From: Prostheceraeus crozeri
Lineage: Eukaryota > Platyhelminthes > Polycladida > Euryleptidae
Reading direction: 5' to 3'
DNA: 64,000 nucleotides
Assembly (NCBI GenBank): GCA_907163375.1
Contig: CAJQUW010015369.1
Span: 1-64,000, forward strand
Shown here: piece by piece, positions 32,901 to 44,600 of the stretch
Position numbering within the stretch: position 1 is the first letter of the stretch
Layout: each line of letters starts with the position of its first letter
Notes under the pieces: model-generated
What the model was told of the DNA's origin: nothing
The model's input: only the letters and a program-made list of their open reading frames with translations
Databases searched by the model: none
Program-made: the position numbers and the translations under genes

Positions 32901-34539
32901 AAACAATACTAAACACTTTGACCTAGTTATTGCATTTTACAATAAATTGACAATTGATTGCAACCATTGTGATCAATTGATTGCTCAAGTCACTGATTGG
33001 AAGTGTTAAAATAAATTTTCATTCATCTAGTCAACTGTTTCCAATCCCTGCGCACATGCATAACCCGTTAGTCCTTATGGAACACTTTTTTTATCCATAA
33101 TGCTAGCAGCACGAATTACAGCATGAAAATTTACCAAGTTTAAGTAAAAAGCGTCTTGCATTAGTAGTCAGTAATGAGCAAGATGTACAAGTGGTTTATC
33201 ATCTGCTGAAGATAATTTGTTGTTTCTACTTCAATAACAAGTATGAATTACGTTTAAATATTCAACGACTGTATTACCACATCCATGATGCATTGATACC
33301 TGAAACGAAAACACAATGATTTAGATTCAAGAAAAAATTTCAACTTGATATCTTCTAACGATTATTTCGAAAAATGCGCCAAAAGGCGACCACAAGCAAC
33401 ACTCTGCTTTCAACTGTCCTCACTTTTATTGTCTCTTGCAGACGCTATGCATCTGACATTTCGCAATAAACTTACTATAATTATTATTAGCAGTAGGACT
33501 GTTCGCAGTGCGCTGGTTCTTCTGCTGGCACCGGTTATCGGGCCGGTGCACCGAAATGTGCGATTTTCGATCAAATTGATAAATCACTGTATAGTTTCAA
33601 TTATGATTAGTTCATTTTATGTCATCTTGGTCACAGCAAATTGGAGAGAAAGACTTTTTAAACATACATTAAAATTAATCCAACTAAGAGAACATAATTT
33701 CAAATGATGTGCAACATTGCAAAATATTTACAAATAATTCAGAATTTTACATAGTTATAGAAATCTAGGTAGTGCTTAAGAGGACTGATCAGCGTTCCCA
33801 CAGGCAAAGTCAAAACTTTTCTATCAAAACACAAATTGAAAGCTGTCATTATAATTATATTCCAATTATCAAGTCATTCAATTCAAGCTGTAAATTTCTA
33901 CATCATGAAAATGAAGCCTTTTGAAAATCATGGCTATATCATGAAATTGCCGATGATTTTCTTGATGTCGAGAAAGTAGATATTCAAGTTCATAAAAAAT
34001 CATTTTATGCCACGAAATCTATATTCCTGCGATATCAATCTCATAAATTCTGTGTGCCATCTGTTGCTCCTCTTGCTAAGATATAGACTATCCAAGCATT
34101 CCATTGGTCAGCGATCCGTCCGAAGGAGTTATTTTGGTATCCGGTAACATTATCAGTTTTATCACATTGCACAGAGACTGCTGGAAGCCGAGTAATGTTG
34201 ACTTTCTTGCGTAGTAATTTGTAGATAACGGTGACATCAAGGTTGGGTAAAGACGTATTGGGTATACCAACAACTTGTGTCAAAAACCAAAAAACCAAGT
34301 TTTAAGAAATGAGTAGAATCAAGTAACCGAAGAGCATTCTTTGTATTTTGCGCTAACATAAAGATTCTTCTATAGGACAAAATTCCTATTGGGCCCATGA
34401 GAAGTGAGGTTTTAGTGGGAAGCGATATTATTGCAATAACTGTAATTAGTAGACTAAGTACATGAATTACGTTGTAAAGCTTTCCTTTAATTTAAACAAC
34501 ACTGATATACTGACTGATTGAAGATCTTTGATTTAATTA
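29991..34539. other. Long gene-poor interval
   Basis: 4.5 kb without a gene I can support. Small frames (30584-30805, 31644-31865, 32191-32442, 33345-33707, 34041-34298) lack domains. A palindrome-rich GC patch at 33494-33560 (TAGGACTGTTCGCAGTGCGC ... GGTGCACCGAAA) is an inverted relative of 37020-37068. An AATTAATTGG/CAATCAATTG-rich stretch occurs at about 30900-31020 and 32930-33050. Confidence 0.4.
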
Positions 34540-34541
34540 TA

Positions 34542-35934
34542 CTCAGTGACAAAAAGAATGAAACAAGTCCTGATATGAATACTTATGACTTAAACTTGGT
34601 TGTACTGTACGTTTGTTTGTTGTTTGTAAAAGGAGAACTCGAATGCTTTACTCAAAAACATTTAATTTGATACTCATGATTTTATCAACTTAAGTTAGAA
34701 ACGGGTATGACCACCGCGAGCATCCAAACAGGCATCGATGCGTGAGGGCATGGATGAGCACAGCCGCTGGATGAATGCCAGGTCTAAGAGGTTCCACTGC
34801 TCGATCAGTCTGTCGGCCAACATCTTCAAAGACACTGGTGGGTGGTTGTACCTTTCCCTCACTCTGCGACCAAGTTCATCCCAGCAGTGCTCGATGGGGA
34901 GAGGTCGGGAGAACGTGAGGGCCATTCCAAGGTTGGGATTCCACTGCTTGCTATCCTGTTAGAGACCACTGAAGCGCGATGGGGCCTTGCGTTGTCATCC
35001 TGAAAAATCAATTGATTCGATGTCACTGCTGGAACCACGACCGGTGTCACGATCTCGTCGGCATATCGCTGTCCTGTCAATGTTCCTTTCACTACGATTG
35101 CTGGTGTTTTTCCATTGTGCCAGATACCGGCCCAAACCATGACACTACCGCCGCCGTACCGGTCGTGTTCTTTGACGCAACATGGAGCAAATCGTTCACT
35201 TGGCAAGCGATGAACACGGATCCGACCATCGTTGAAATCGAGAGTAAACCTCGATTCATCAGTCCAGAGCACACGTTCCCACTGACTGTCACTCCACGAC
35301 TGATGACCTTGACACCACGTCACTCGTCTCCTTCGATGTTCCAGGCTCAGCGGAATTCTCACAGCGAGTCGTCGAGACTGTATACCAGCTTCTCGCAATC
35401 TTCGATATGCAGTTCGAACGCTACAGGCAACGTTCCCAGCAACCTTCCAGTACACAATTAGCTTGGGGACGGACACAAATCTTTCTTTTAGCAGCTAAAA
35501 CTAAGCGTGCATCTGTCCGCTTGGATGATACCCTTGGTCTTCCTTATCCGTTCTTCTTTTCCACATTTCCTTCTGCTTTCCAACGACACCACCACCTCCA
35601 TACAACGACCCTTGAAATTTTCAATTCTTTCGCAACAGTTGTAGAACTTTGCCCACAACGCATCATCCCAATTGCCATTCCTCTGGTAAAGTTATCGTGC
35701 GCCATTTCATAAGTCAAATCTGGTCAGCAGTAGGTGGTGATTCTGTTCAACTTCTAGCTGTTACTGTGATCAATATCAAATTTTGAAATTTGATAGTCCT
35801 ATATCATTTCCCTTATCATATGGAGTTCAATGGTGATACATAGAAAGCGAGATATCATCTCAAACCATAGAAAAAAATGAAACAAACTTCCATTCAAGTC
35901 AATGATAGTTGGTTTCATTATTTATGTCAGTGAG
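34542..35934 (-). mobile_element. Second Tc1-type DNA transposon (1393 bp)
   Basis: Left end CTCAGTGACAAAAAGAATGA and, inverted, right end CTCACTGACATAAATAATGA. The ends are flanked by TA at 34540-34541 and 35935-35936. The gene inside is on the minus strand and belongs to a different Tc1 lineage from the copy at 26.3 kb, since ends and protein differ. The end sequences have diverged at several sites, so the copy is older than a recent insertion. Confidence 0.88.
34695..35705 (-). pseudogene. Tc1 transposase (DD34E), decayed
   Basis: It starts at ATG 35705 (MAHDNFTRGMAIGMMRCGQS), followed by a homeodomain-like helix-turn-helix and a GRPRVSS linker. Catalytic sites are in RVLWTDESRFTL, FQDDNARPHRAS and SRSPDLSP-I-EHCWDELGRRVRE. 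The HRVLGERFAP-type loop and GGGSVMVWAGI are typical for Tc1. An in-frame stop in the linker region and two frame changes (near 35460 and near 34900, the latter just ahead of the catalytic glutamate) disable it. Total length, about 337 codons, is normal for the family. Confidence 0.88.
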
Positions 35935-35936
35935 TA

Positions 35937-37019
35937 TATAATTGAATTACAAATTGCTAATAACAAAGCAGCTGTCATTTTATCATTCAAAAAATATAAA
36001 CATACTTAGTCAATTAGCTGCGAAGTGAGGGCATGGTTAAAGACATTTATATTGCAAAATTAAGAAATTAGAATGAATTCAGTTTTGGATTAATATCGGC
36101 TAACGTAGACAGTTTAGGAGTGCGAAGATATCTACGAAGATGCAAAATATATGGCGTATGTAAAAATTCACTATACGCAGTAAAATAAATGTAAGCTTAC
36201 CGCAAATACAATATGTAAGAACTTTCAATGCGCGGTATTGTCAAGCCCAAAATATAACAGCTAATGATCACAAGTATTTCATTTTCTAAATATTCTGTGA
36301 ATTGAGTGGAACTTTGATAAAAAATCAGAACATCAGCTCTTATCATGTGTTTCTCCTAAGATTCAGATCAAAATATCAATTTTTTATAACTTGACTTGTA
36401 TATATGCAGCATTAATAGAAGACTCAAGTTTTGTATAGAAAACCAAAGTTTTGTATCACTTACACAATGTCGACCCAACACCCAAGGTCCAACCTTGATG
36501 ACATTGCTTCGAATCTCTCTACATTTCCTGATGTGCTCAAGCATTTTGAAAAAAAAACAAAAGTAAACTCTGCCTTAGTTATTCATATTTTTAAGACAAA
36601 CAATTTAAAAACCCGACCCTTCGTCCGCCAGTGACTCTAAATTTAGTCACTGCAATTTTTTCCCATTTTTTGTTGCATGTCTATGTAATAATGTTTTCAT
36701 CTAGCTTTAAAGAATCCCATTAGAACTGTCACAGAGACCCACGGCTCAAGCATGATGAGAGTCACTTGCAAGTATTGGCAAGAGAAAATGAAAAGAAGCC
36801 TCTGTAAGTCCGTTTCAAATTCTTCAGCACTATTAGAATTTTCCCACTATTCTATACAATTTGATTAAATGCTAGAATATATGAATATTTATTATGAAAG
36901 ATAAGAGACCATGCCTTCAAGATTTTGAAGTTTTAGGTGACTACCACACGACGATCTGGAACGCGAAGCAAATTATTTTTCGCATATGCTTTGACAAGTT
37001 CCTCAGTGCAATTTTTTTG
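35937..37019. other. Gene-poor interval
   Basis: No gene seen. Short frames at 36431-36634 and 36894-37127 have no domain. Confidence 0.4.
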
Positions 37020-37068
37020 AATTTTTCGGTGCACCGGTGCGAGCAGGTGCGCATAGCGCACAGCCCTA
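37020..37068 (-). repeat. GC-rich terminus-like repeat related to 33494
   Basis: On the minus strand it reads TAGGGCTGTGCGCTATGCGC, then ACCTGCTCGCACCGGTGCACCGAAA. The plus strand at 33494 reads TAGGACTGTTCGCAGTGCGC, then a longer spacer and CCGGTGCACCGAAA. These could be two ends of one hAT-like element or two separate relics. The adjacent 8 bases do not match, so a single element is not demonstrated. Confidence 0.45.
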
Positions 37069-37575
37069 AGCAACCGATGCTTCTTACATCCGATATATTG
37101 AAATTGATAAATTCTGAAGTCAAATAGCACTAAAAAGTAGGCCTACCGACAATTTTAGATAATAAGCTATGACGACATGCACTCATGCATTTGCTATCGA
37201 AAGTGTGCATGTACATAAATCCCAAAAATGTGTCACCTTTTGAATTGCCTTCTAATGTTAATAGGTGACATCGTTAAATAATTGTCAATTCAAGCATATT
37301 TATGAAAACGATGAACACTCTATAAAGTATGGAAAAGAAAGTCAATGAACCGAAATATATTTTCTTATTTTTTAGGTCTCGATATTTTGCCAAATATCTG
37401 GTCTAAATTCATTTTAACAATACGCGAACTTTATATGCCTTAGCATTATTTAGTAGTTTAGTAGCTATCATTATTTAGCATGTTATACAATATTATTTTT
37501 ATCGCGCGACCTTATCTTAAGGGAAAAGTAAATGTGGTCAAGGGAAAGCCTAGCAGGGCTTTTTTACTTACTTAT
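37069..37575. other. Downstream flank of the zinc-finger gene
   Basis: AT-rich, no gene seen. It lies 3' of the zinc-finger gene on the minus strand. Confidence 0.4.
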
Positions 37576-37589
37576 TTTATTTGTTTATT
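37576..37589 (-). terminator. Tandem poly(A) signals of the zinc-finger gene
   Basis: Two AATAAA hexamers on the minus strand (37584-37589 and 37576-37581), 40 to 55 bases after the stop codon at 37629-37631. This spacing suits a short 3' untranslated region. Confidence 0.65.
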
Positions 37590-37628
37590 GTCCGATGATT
37601 GAGCAATTTACTCATGATGGAAATTGCA

Positions 37629-38611
37629 TCAATGCTTTTGGGTCGTTTGATGATGTTTAAGGTAATAGCCTTCTTTGAATGACTTCCCACATGTCTCACA
37701 ACTGAACGGTCTTTCCTCAATATGTGTGCGCTGATGTTTTCGAAAATTACTTATCGCAGCGAAAGTTTTTCCGCATACTTCACATGAAAATGGTCTCTCC
37801 CCAGTATGTGTTCTCTGATGAACCAACAGATGACTGCTGTCGAAAAACGACTTCCCACATGCTTCACAAGGGAATGGTCGATCACCACTATGCATTTTCT
37901 CATGAGCAGATAAACTACTACGATTTATGAAAGATCTGCCACACTCCTCACAACTATACGGTTTTTCCCCACTGTGAATCCGCTGATGAGTCCTTAAACC
38001 ACTCTTTTGAGTAAACGACTTGCCGCATGTTTCACAAGAAAACGGCTTTTCTCCATTGTGTATTCGTAGATGCTCCCTTAAATTGTTGCGTCCAAAAAAC
38101 TCCTTCCCACACACTTCACATAAATGCATACCTGTTCTACTATGTATGCGTTCATGACCGGTCAAACTACTTTTTCGAGTAAAAGATTTTCCGCATTCTT
38201 TGCAAGTAAATGGTCTTTCTCCACTATGTATCCGTTGATGAATAGACAAACTACTTTTGTCACTAAAAACTTTCCCACACTCGGCGCACGACACTTTGTT
38301 CTTGACATCATGTAATCGTTGATGGGTTCGTAGATAACACATTCGAAGAAATAGCTTCCCACATGTCTCGCATGTCAATTTTTCTCTATCATCCTGTTTT
38401 CCGATATGATTAGTATCGATCAACGATTCCTCAAAAAATTCTCCAGACGGTCCTACAGGCACATCTCCATCTTTGCTGCTGATGGATAACTTCCCACCAG
38501 ATCCGGTCATATCACTGACAGAAGTTAAATTATCGTTCATTTGATGTTGATACCCATAGGAGAGACCAGCGAACACCTTTGATTCATAGGTTTCATCCTC
38601 TTCATAGACAC
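37629..38611 (-). CDS. Finger exon of the C2H2 gene
   Basis: Terminal exon behind the acceptor TCTGCCTTTCATTCTTCAG. It completes a split glycine codon and encodes VYEEDETYESKVFAGL, a serine/glycine linker and all nine fingers. The pattern C-x2-C-x12-H-x3-H holds for fingers 1 to 8, for example CKECGKSFTRKSSLTGHERIH-type units. The open frame also extends upstream to an ATG at 38663, but the strong acceptor and matching upstream exons make that ATG an unlikely start. Helix residues differ in every finger, so it is not a recent internal tandem duplication. Confidence 0.85.
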
Positions 38612-41600
38612 CTGAAGAATGAAAGGCAGACCTATTGGATAAATGAATACTAATTTGAGGCATGATATAGCAAAAAATTATGGTATCTAGCTAAGACGGA
38701 GTCATACAGATAAGTTCATGGTTGAGATTCAATTCTGATGAAATTGTGCACAAATCGATTTTATTCACCAACTTTATCTTAGCTGTGTCGAAAGTGATCA
38801 TGCATTATAACTTTTTAAAAGCATAAGCAGTAGAAAACAAACGTACGGCAACAGCCGCACCATGAATTCCTAATTCAAAATTGCATTATTATAATCGTGA
38901 AAAACAACTTGCAGAACTCGAGGCATGATGTCTTGCGCACGCAATAATTCTTTATGATTGGCCTAACAATCTAATTCTGTGAACAATTTTCAACTCCATA
39001 TGTGATTCGACTAAAGTTTATCAACTTTATGCCTTCATTTTCTGAAGTAGGTTCCCGAGGAATGCTATGGGCCACTTCATCGAAAATTCAACGGAGTTGA
39101 AGATGTCCAATTGTTCACATATTGCACTAGGTACTTTTCAAAATTAACTTGTCTCTTCACATGTTAACAGCATTGATGACAGCTAATTTTGTCTTCGGCT
39201 ATATGAATATAAAAAGCCCGTCAGAAATCCATCATTCGGTCAACTTATAATCGCTGAAACACTAGTCTAGGCAGCACAGCGAATTGATTTTTTACCCACC
39301 ACATACTGTAATAGTTTTTAGAGTGGGTTCATCTTGTAGAGACAAAAGTACCTTATTAACATATCAAAAATCTAGAAAAATCTAGTTAGTGGAACACCCT
39401 GAATTTTCCAGTTGAAGTCATGACTCTTTTCGAAATGTTATGACCAGCATTAGCCCTCAGTAGACACGCTTGCGCACCCCTACTTTGCTGATGACCTTCC
39501 TAGGTACCTGGAGGGTATAGATTGATAAAGATTTGTGAAAGTTAGGTAGCAGATCTGCATATTTTGTATCGATATATAAAACATTTTTTACTAACAATCT
39601 CCTGTGAAAGCGCACCTCTAAAGGAAGCCTATACCCCAACCTTGCTGTCCTATGAAGGAAGGATCTCTTAAAATGTTTCGCACGACAACGAGGAATAATG
39701 TAAGCAGACAAAACACACAAATAATTACTTCAGAAACAGAAGAACAAATGTACCCGTGCGGTTCCCGGGACTGAAAAGAATAGGACCGACGTTCCTCTGC
39801 GTGTCGTAAGAGGCGACTAAAAGGGGCCTTTTGCCACTGCAGCTCTGGTGTTGGCAGCTTGATGTCTTATTCTTATTGCCTTTTCTCAGTGGCTATACTA
39901 AGTTGATGTTGCGGGGGATCCTGACAGCCGAATCTTAGCTGTTCGGATATGCAACAAAGCTCTTTGAGCTTCCTCCCCTGTGGCATATCTGGCTATGCCT
40001 TTCCAAAGTCCCCTCAGCGATGGCCGCCGCCCCTCTTCGGAGGTAAGGTGTGGGGTGGGACCATTGGGGTTGCTTCCTCCCCCGGTCAATGCTGTTCACC
40101 CTGTGTGAATAGCTTTGGCTTGGGTATGCTAGCACCCCCGGTGGTATCGGAATGGCCATCTCCTCCCCGGGGCACTCCTCGCCAGCAGTAGACATTAATT
40201 TGCTTACTGGGTGTGTCGCTTCGTACTGTCTCGATACGAAGCCTCCTATCCGCTGGACGGAGCCGGGTAAAACAACAACAACAACAACAACAAGAACAAA
40301 TGTCGTCCAAATCACAACTGTTGAACGAATTGAACACATCGTTCCAAGGAAAGTGACCTAAGCTATCTCTAACATCATCTCAGGATGCTTGATTAAAGCG
40401 ACAAAGACGCCTTCTGGGAGGTTTTTGAGAAACAGTCTCAAAGTTCGTGGGTATTATGGCAATCAAACACTGGTCAAACATGTCCAAAGGCGCTTCAACC
40501 TTAACACAGGGAGAATGCTTGACCTCAAAATCCGCGGAAATCCCAAATACCCTCTTTTCATGCTACTTACAGTCATCGATATTTTATGATATAATTTTGG
40601 CTGAGCATTTTCTAAAGTACGAGTTCCTCAATAGAAAAATATAAAAAGATATAAAAATATAAAAAGCGATTTTCAATTTCTGAACTTCAAAAAAACATTC
40701 ACAGACAGTTAACACCAATGCGGAAGTTTCTACACATGCGTATCAGTGAAAACATTTCAGATACATGCACAAGAGAAGCAGTTTACATTGTTCATTAACA
40801 TGTAGGCCTACATGTAGTTTCTAATCTGGGCTCGGATTTTTATTTGCTTACATACACACTTTTCGGAATTTTACATATTTTGCTGCTGAAACTTTTGTAA
40901 GTTGCCTAAAACGACTTACAGTCGCAAAAATCTAAATAATAAAAAAATTATTTGAAAAGGTAAAGTGAGACCAGGAATAGCAATTCACCCAATAAAAAAC
41001 AGGGGTTTGAATACATAAATTTGCAATATTTACATGAGACTGATTTCGGAAAAAACGGGAAAGACGTAAAATTGCGATCCCTGAGTGAGACCTAACTAAT
41101 TCATACTCACATGACGCAAGTTATACACTATATAAATTTCAAGTATATACTTGCAAAAAAGAATAAAGCTAATTTATTGACACTTAATAATTTTCGGGCA
41201 ACCCTATATTTTTTATTCCATATTCGTACGAAATACGAGGATGACCATTTTCATCACCAAATCCGCGGAACCGTTCTACTCCCTGCTAACATCAACGTAG
41301 TATGGGTTCGTTATAAGAAAAATGTCAGGTGTACTGGCAAAGTATCGCTGACGACCTGGAACTCGGGTTAAGGAGAGAACTAATAGCTCCATTTCGTTTA
41401 AAATGGAAAAGGCTTCCAGCTCGACGCCAACAGAATCACAGTGAGTGATTAGAAGTCAACCAGTTATAATTGTGGACGTTGAAATCACCAGATAATACAT
41501 TTTTCAGAGGAATAATTGATAATGGTACTTTCTAATGAACTGTTAATGATACCTTGAGATGAGACAAAGCAACGAGAAAGTGCAATCTTGGTAATGCTGA

Positions 41601-44600
41601 TGGATTATGAACTATTTCCTTTAGAACACTGAACGATTCGTTGTTTTTGCAATGCAGCATTAAGTATTTTTGCTAATGACATGGAATTGACAAACTGCCG
41701 AGGATCAGTGAAGATGCTAATAAGCTTTTGAAGTGCAGGTTTATCCTCTAACCATCTATGAGACCAGTACTTCAGAGGAAAGATGCGGCTATTGGTAATC
41801 CCTTCGTTTTGCAGGAACGTCTTTAAAAAGAGTGCATGCACTTTTCATCAATTTGTTGGCTTTCCATTGAGCGGATTGGATCACCGTTTTATGTGCGTTA
41901 TGGACAATGTGAAGTCCACAAAATTCAATTTCTAACATCGGTGATTCATCCTCAGCATCAATAGCAATTTTCCTATGAATTTCTTCATAGAACTTATGCT
42001 TCACTGCTGGGTCTCCCATAGAAATTTGATGGACCTTCGACAGAGGTATGTTGGCGAGTCCAGCAGGAAAACCTGTAATCAAATCCATCACCGTACTGTG
42101 GCCTAAATGCTAGGAATCTGTTTGAGTGCTTTATACTGTTAATTAGATTTTATCGATAGGGACAGCAAAGACACGCCATTTCTTAAATTTGTCTTTCAAT
42201 TGATTCTCGAAGCATGGGAAAAGACCAAAATTGATGGTATAACTCGCTTTGTCATAGCCTTTTCAATGAAAAATCGACCTTATTTGTTGAGAAATCGCAA
42301 AAAAATAAAAATGATAGTTCTGTTAGCATTTGATCAGTACAGAGTATTGAGAACGGCAAACAATAAGCAAGACAGAAACAATTTTCAAAACAAGAGAAAA
42401 ACTGATGTTGTCTAAGAGTGATTTATATAATGTATACTGATAGTTACTAATATCAAAATTAAGTGATGTTTCATAGTTTCAGAACTGGAGATGGTTGATT
42501 AATTTAAGTGACTGATTAGAGTGGTTGATTAATTTAAGTTGTCACAATCCGTTTCTTTTCCTTTTGTAATACAACTTGTAATGAGTTGATTCCTTCATTA
42601 CATTGGAAGACAATTCTCAAATATAAATAACCGATGACATATTAATACGGTGCCTTTCAAAAGGCTTTCTAAACAATCAAACGGAACCTTGAAAGAAAGC
42701 TGAAATGCACAAAACAAGAACGCAATTAAAAAAAAATGAGCTGCCATTCTAATGTTAACTTTTAAATTTCGCTGAATGTCAATCAAAGCAGAGTATCTTA
42801 AAAACGATAAAATCGAAACTTCACTGATTGATGCATTAGAAAATTTCCTGACTTATCCTGACCGCGGGCACCAGGGTTTCAAGAGGACGTTCAAGTTGAA
42901 ACTATTGCATTTTTTGGCGGCTTACAATACATATTGCCTAGCCTACTAGCAAGAACCACAAATTTCAATGTGAAATTTTTTATAACATATTCAAGTGCAT
43001 CCACTAATCATAATTTTAATGACATTCAATATTCATTGTGTTGATAACACAATTGTGTCGGTAACACAAAAGCGCTTTAGCTGATGAATGCTTTCATTAA
43101 ATGAAAGAAATAATTCAACATTTTCTTACCACTATAATTCTGACAATTACTTCCTGTCTGATGATCTTCTGTTTTCATCATCTGAAAGAAAAATATTTTA
43201 CTAGTAATTAATTGGGAAAAAATTTCGATGTGAATTGGTGTAGATACGGCTTCTTGTTATCTGGATCCATTATGAAAAGCAGGCGAAAATTCAACAGGTT
43301 CTAGTCTTCAGATACTATTTGCAAATTGATGCGAATTGCAGCAAGATCGCAAGCCTTCAGAAATTTTTAATCAACTTTAAAAATAAAGCTTACAATGCCT
43401 TACAAGATAGTTACAAGATGCTTACAAGATAGTTTTCGAGTTGTGCTAGCGATTTGAAGAGGGAAGATAGTCACTGAATGATGACTTTGTTGCTCCTTAT
43501 TCTTACAGGAGAAGGAGAAGTTAGTGCCGATGTTTGCAGCCTGGAGCAAACGCTGAATTCACAAATTTTTTTGGAATTCGTCGGCACTACTGATGAATGG
43601 TTGCGACAGTCTCGACGAGCGAATCCCGCGAAGTATGGAAAAGATATTATGACAGCATGATAACGCACGATCTCATGTGTCAGAAAAAACGATTGATTTC
43701 TTCAGTCGAAGTGTCCGACTTGAGGGACATGTATGTGCAGCCCTGATCTGAATCAGTGCGACCGTTGGGTGTTCGAACTCTTCAAAATTTCCAGGTCAGT
43801 CTGGAGGCATATAATCGAGCGACAGATCTATCTTCTTCCGACAGGTCAGAAAATGCTACTTGTGGAAACAGTTTTAGAAGTAATATATGTGCGCTTGTCG
43901 CAGAAAGCAAACATTTTTATAAGTGCAATGTAAGTTATTAAGCTTAGTTCCCTAAATGGAAATATAAGAAATATTTCTATATCTTAAGTTACGGCCATAG
44001 AGTAAGTATATTAGGTAGAGCAGCAACTCAGCATTAATTAAATCCCTAATGTGTAAACAGTTTCGATTTTATGAAATGAACTCGAATTGAGACCCAGTTC
44101 CACATGTGAGATATGCAAATTTTCATGCACATTTGAAGAAATTTGCACAGATTTGACTGATCATGATAGCAATACCGAAGAAATTATAGCATTTCACAAA
44201 TCACTTGTGTTATGTTAGCCATGAAGAGGTAATGGTTTGTTAAATTGGCAATTCGACAGGCGGCTTAAATCACAATCACTTTAATCCACAGCCTCAATAA
44301 TAAGAACATGCATCTTCTTAAGCGTGATCATATCACAAAACCTGCAACTGAAAGAGTAAAATGTCATACTCAAAGATAAAGATAATGATAAACTTTGAAA
44401 GATGTAAATTATGAGTCCAAATTATTATTCAGATTCGAGAAATGAAACATAAATTTAGTGAATAACAAAATTATGCCAATGAAATATTGAATTAAAGGCT
44501 TGAAATTGCAGCCATGAAGCAAAATAAGATCTCCATTTCCATGAAGACCATACTCTATGATGAAGACTTGCATTATAATGCGGCTCATGAATTTTCCTTC

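Noticed and set aside
30903-33052. Element with CAGGGA(A/T)TGGA inverted ends
   Set aside because: The inverted match is about 15 bases, the 8-bp flanks differ, and no interior coding remains were seen.
38612-38663. ATG at 38663 as the start of the zinc-finger protein
   Set aside because: A strong splice acceptor at 38612 and two upstream exons with matching phases give a better model.
39898-40361. Several overlapping open frames on both strands
   Set aside because: They lie inside the GC-rich retroposon, and one is mostly the translated CAA/TTG tail.
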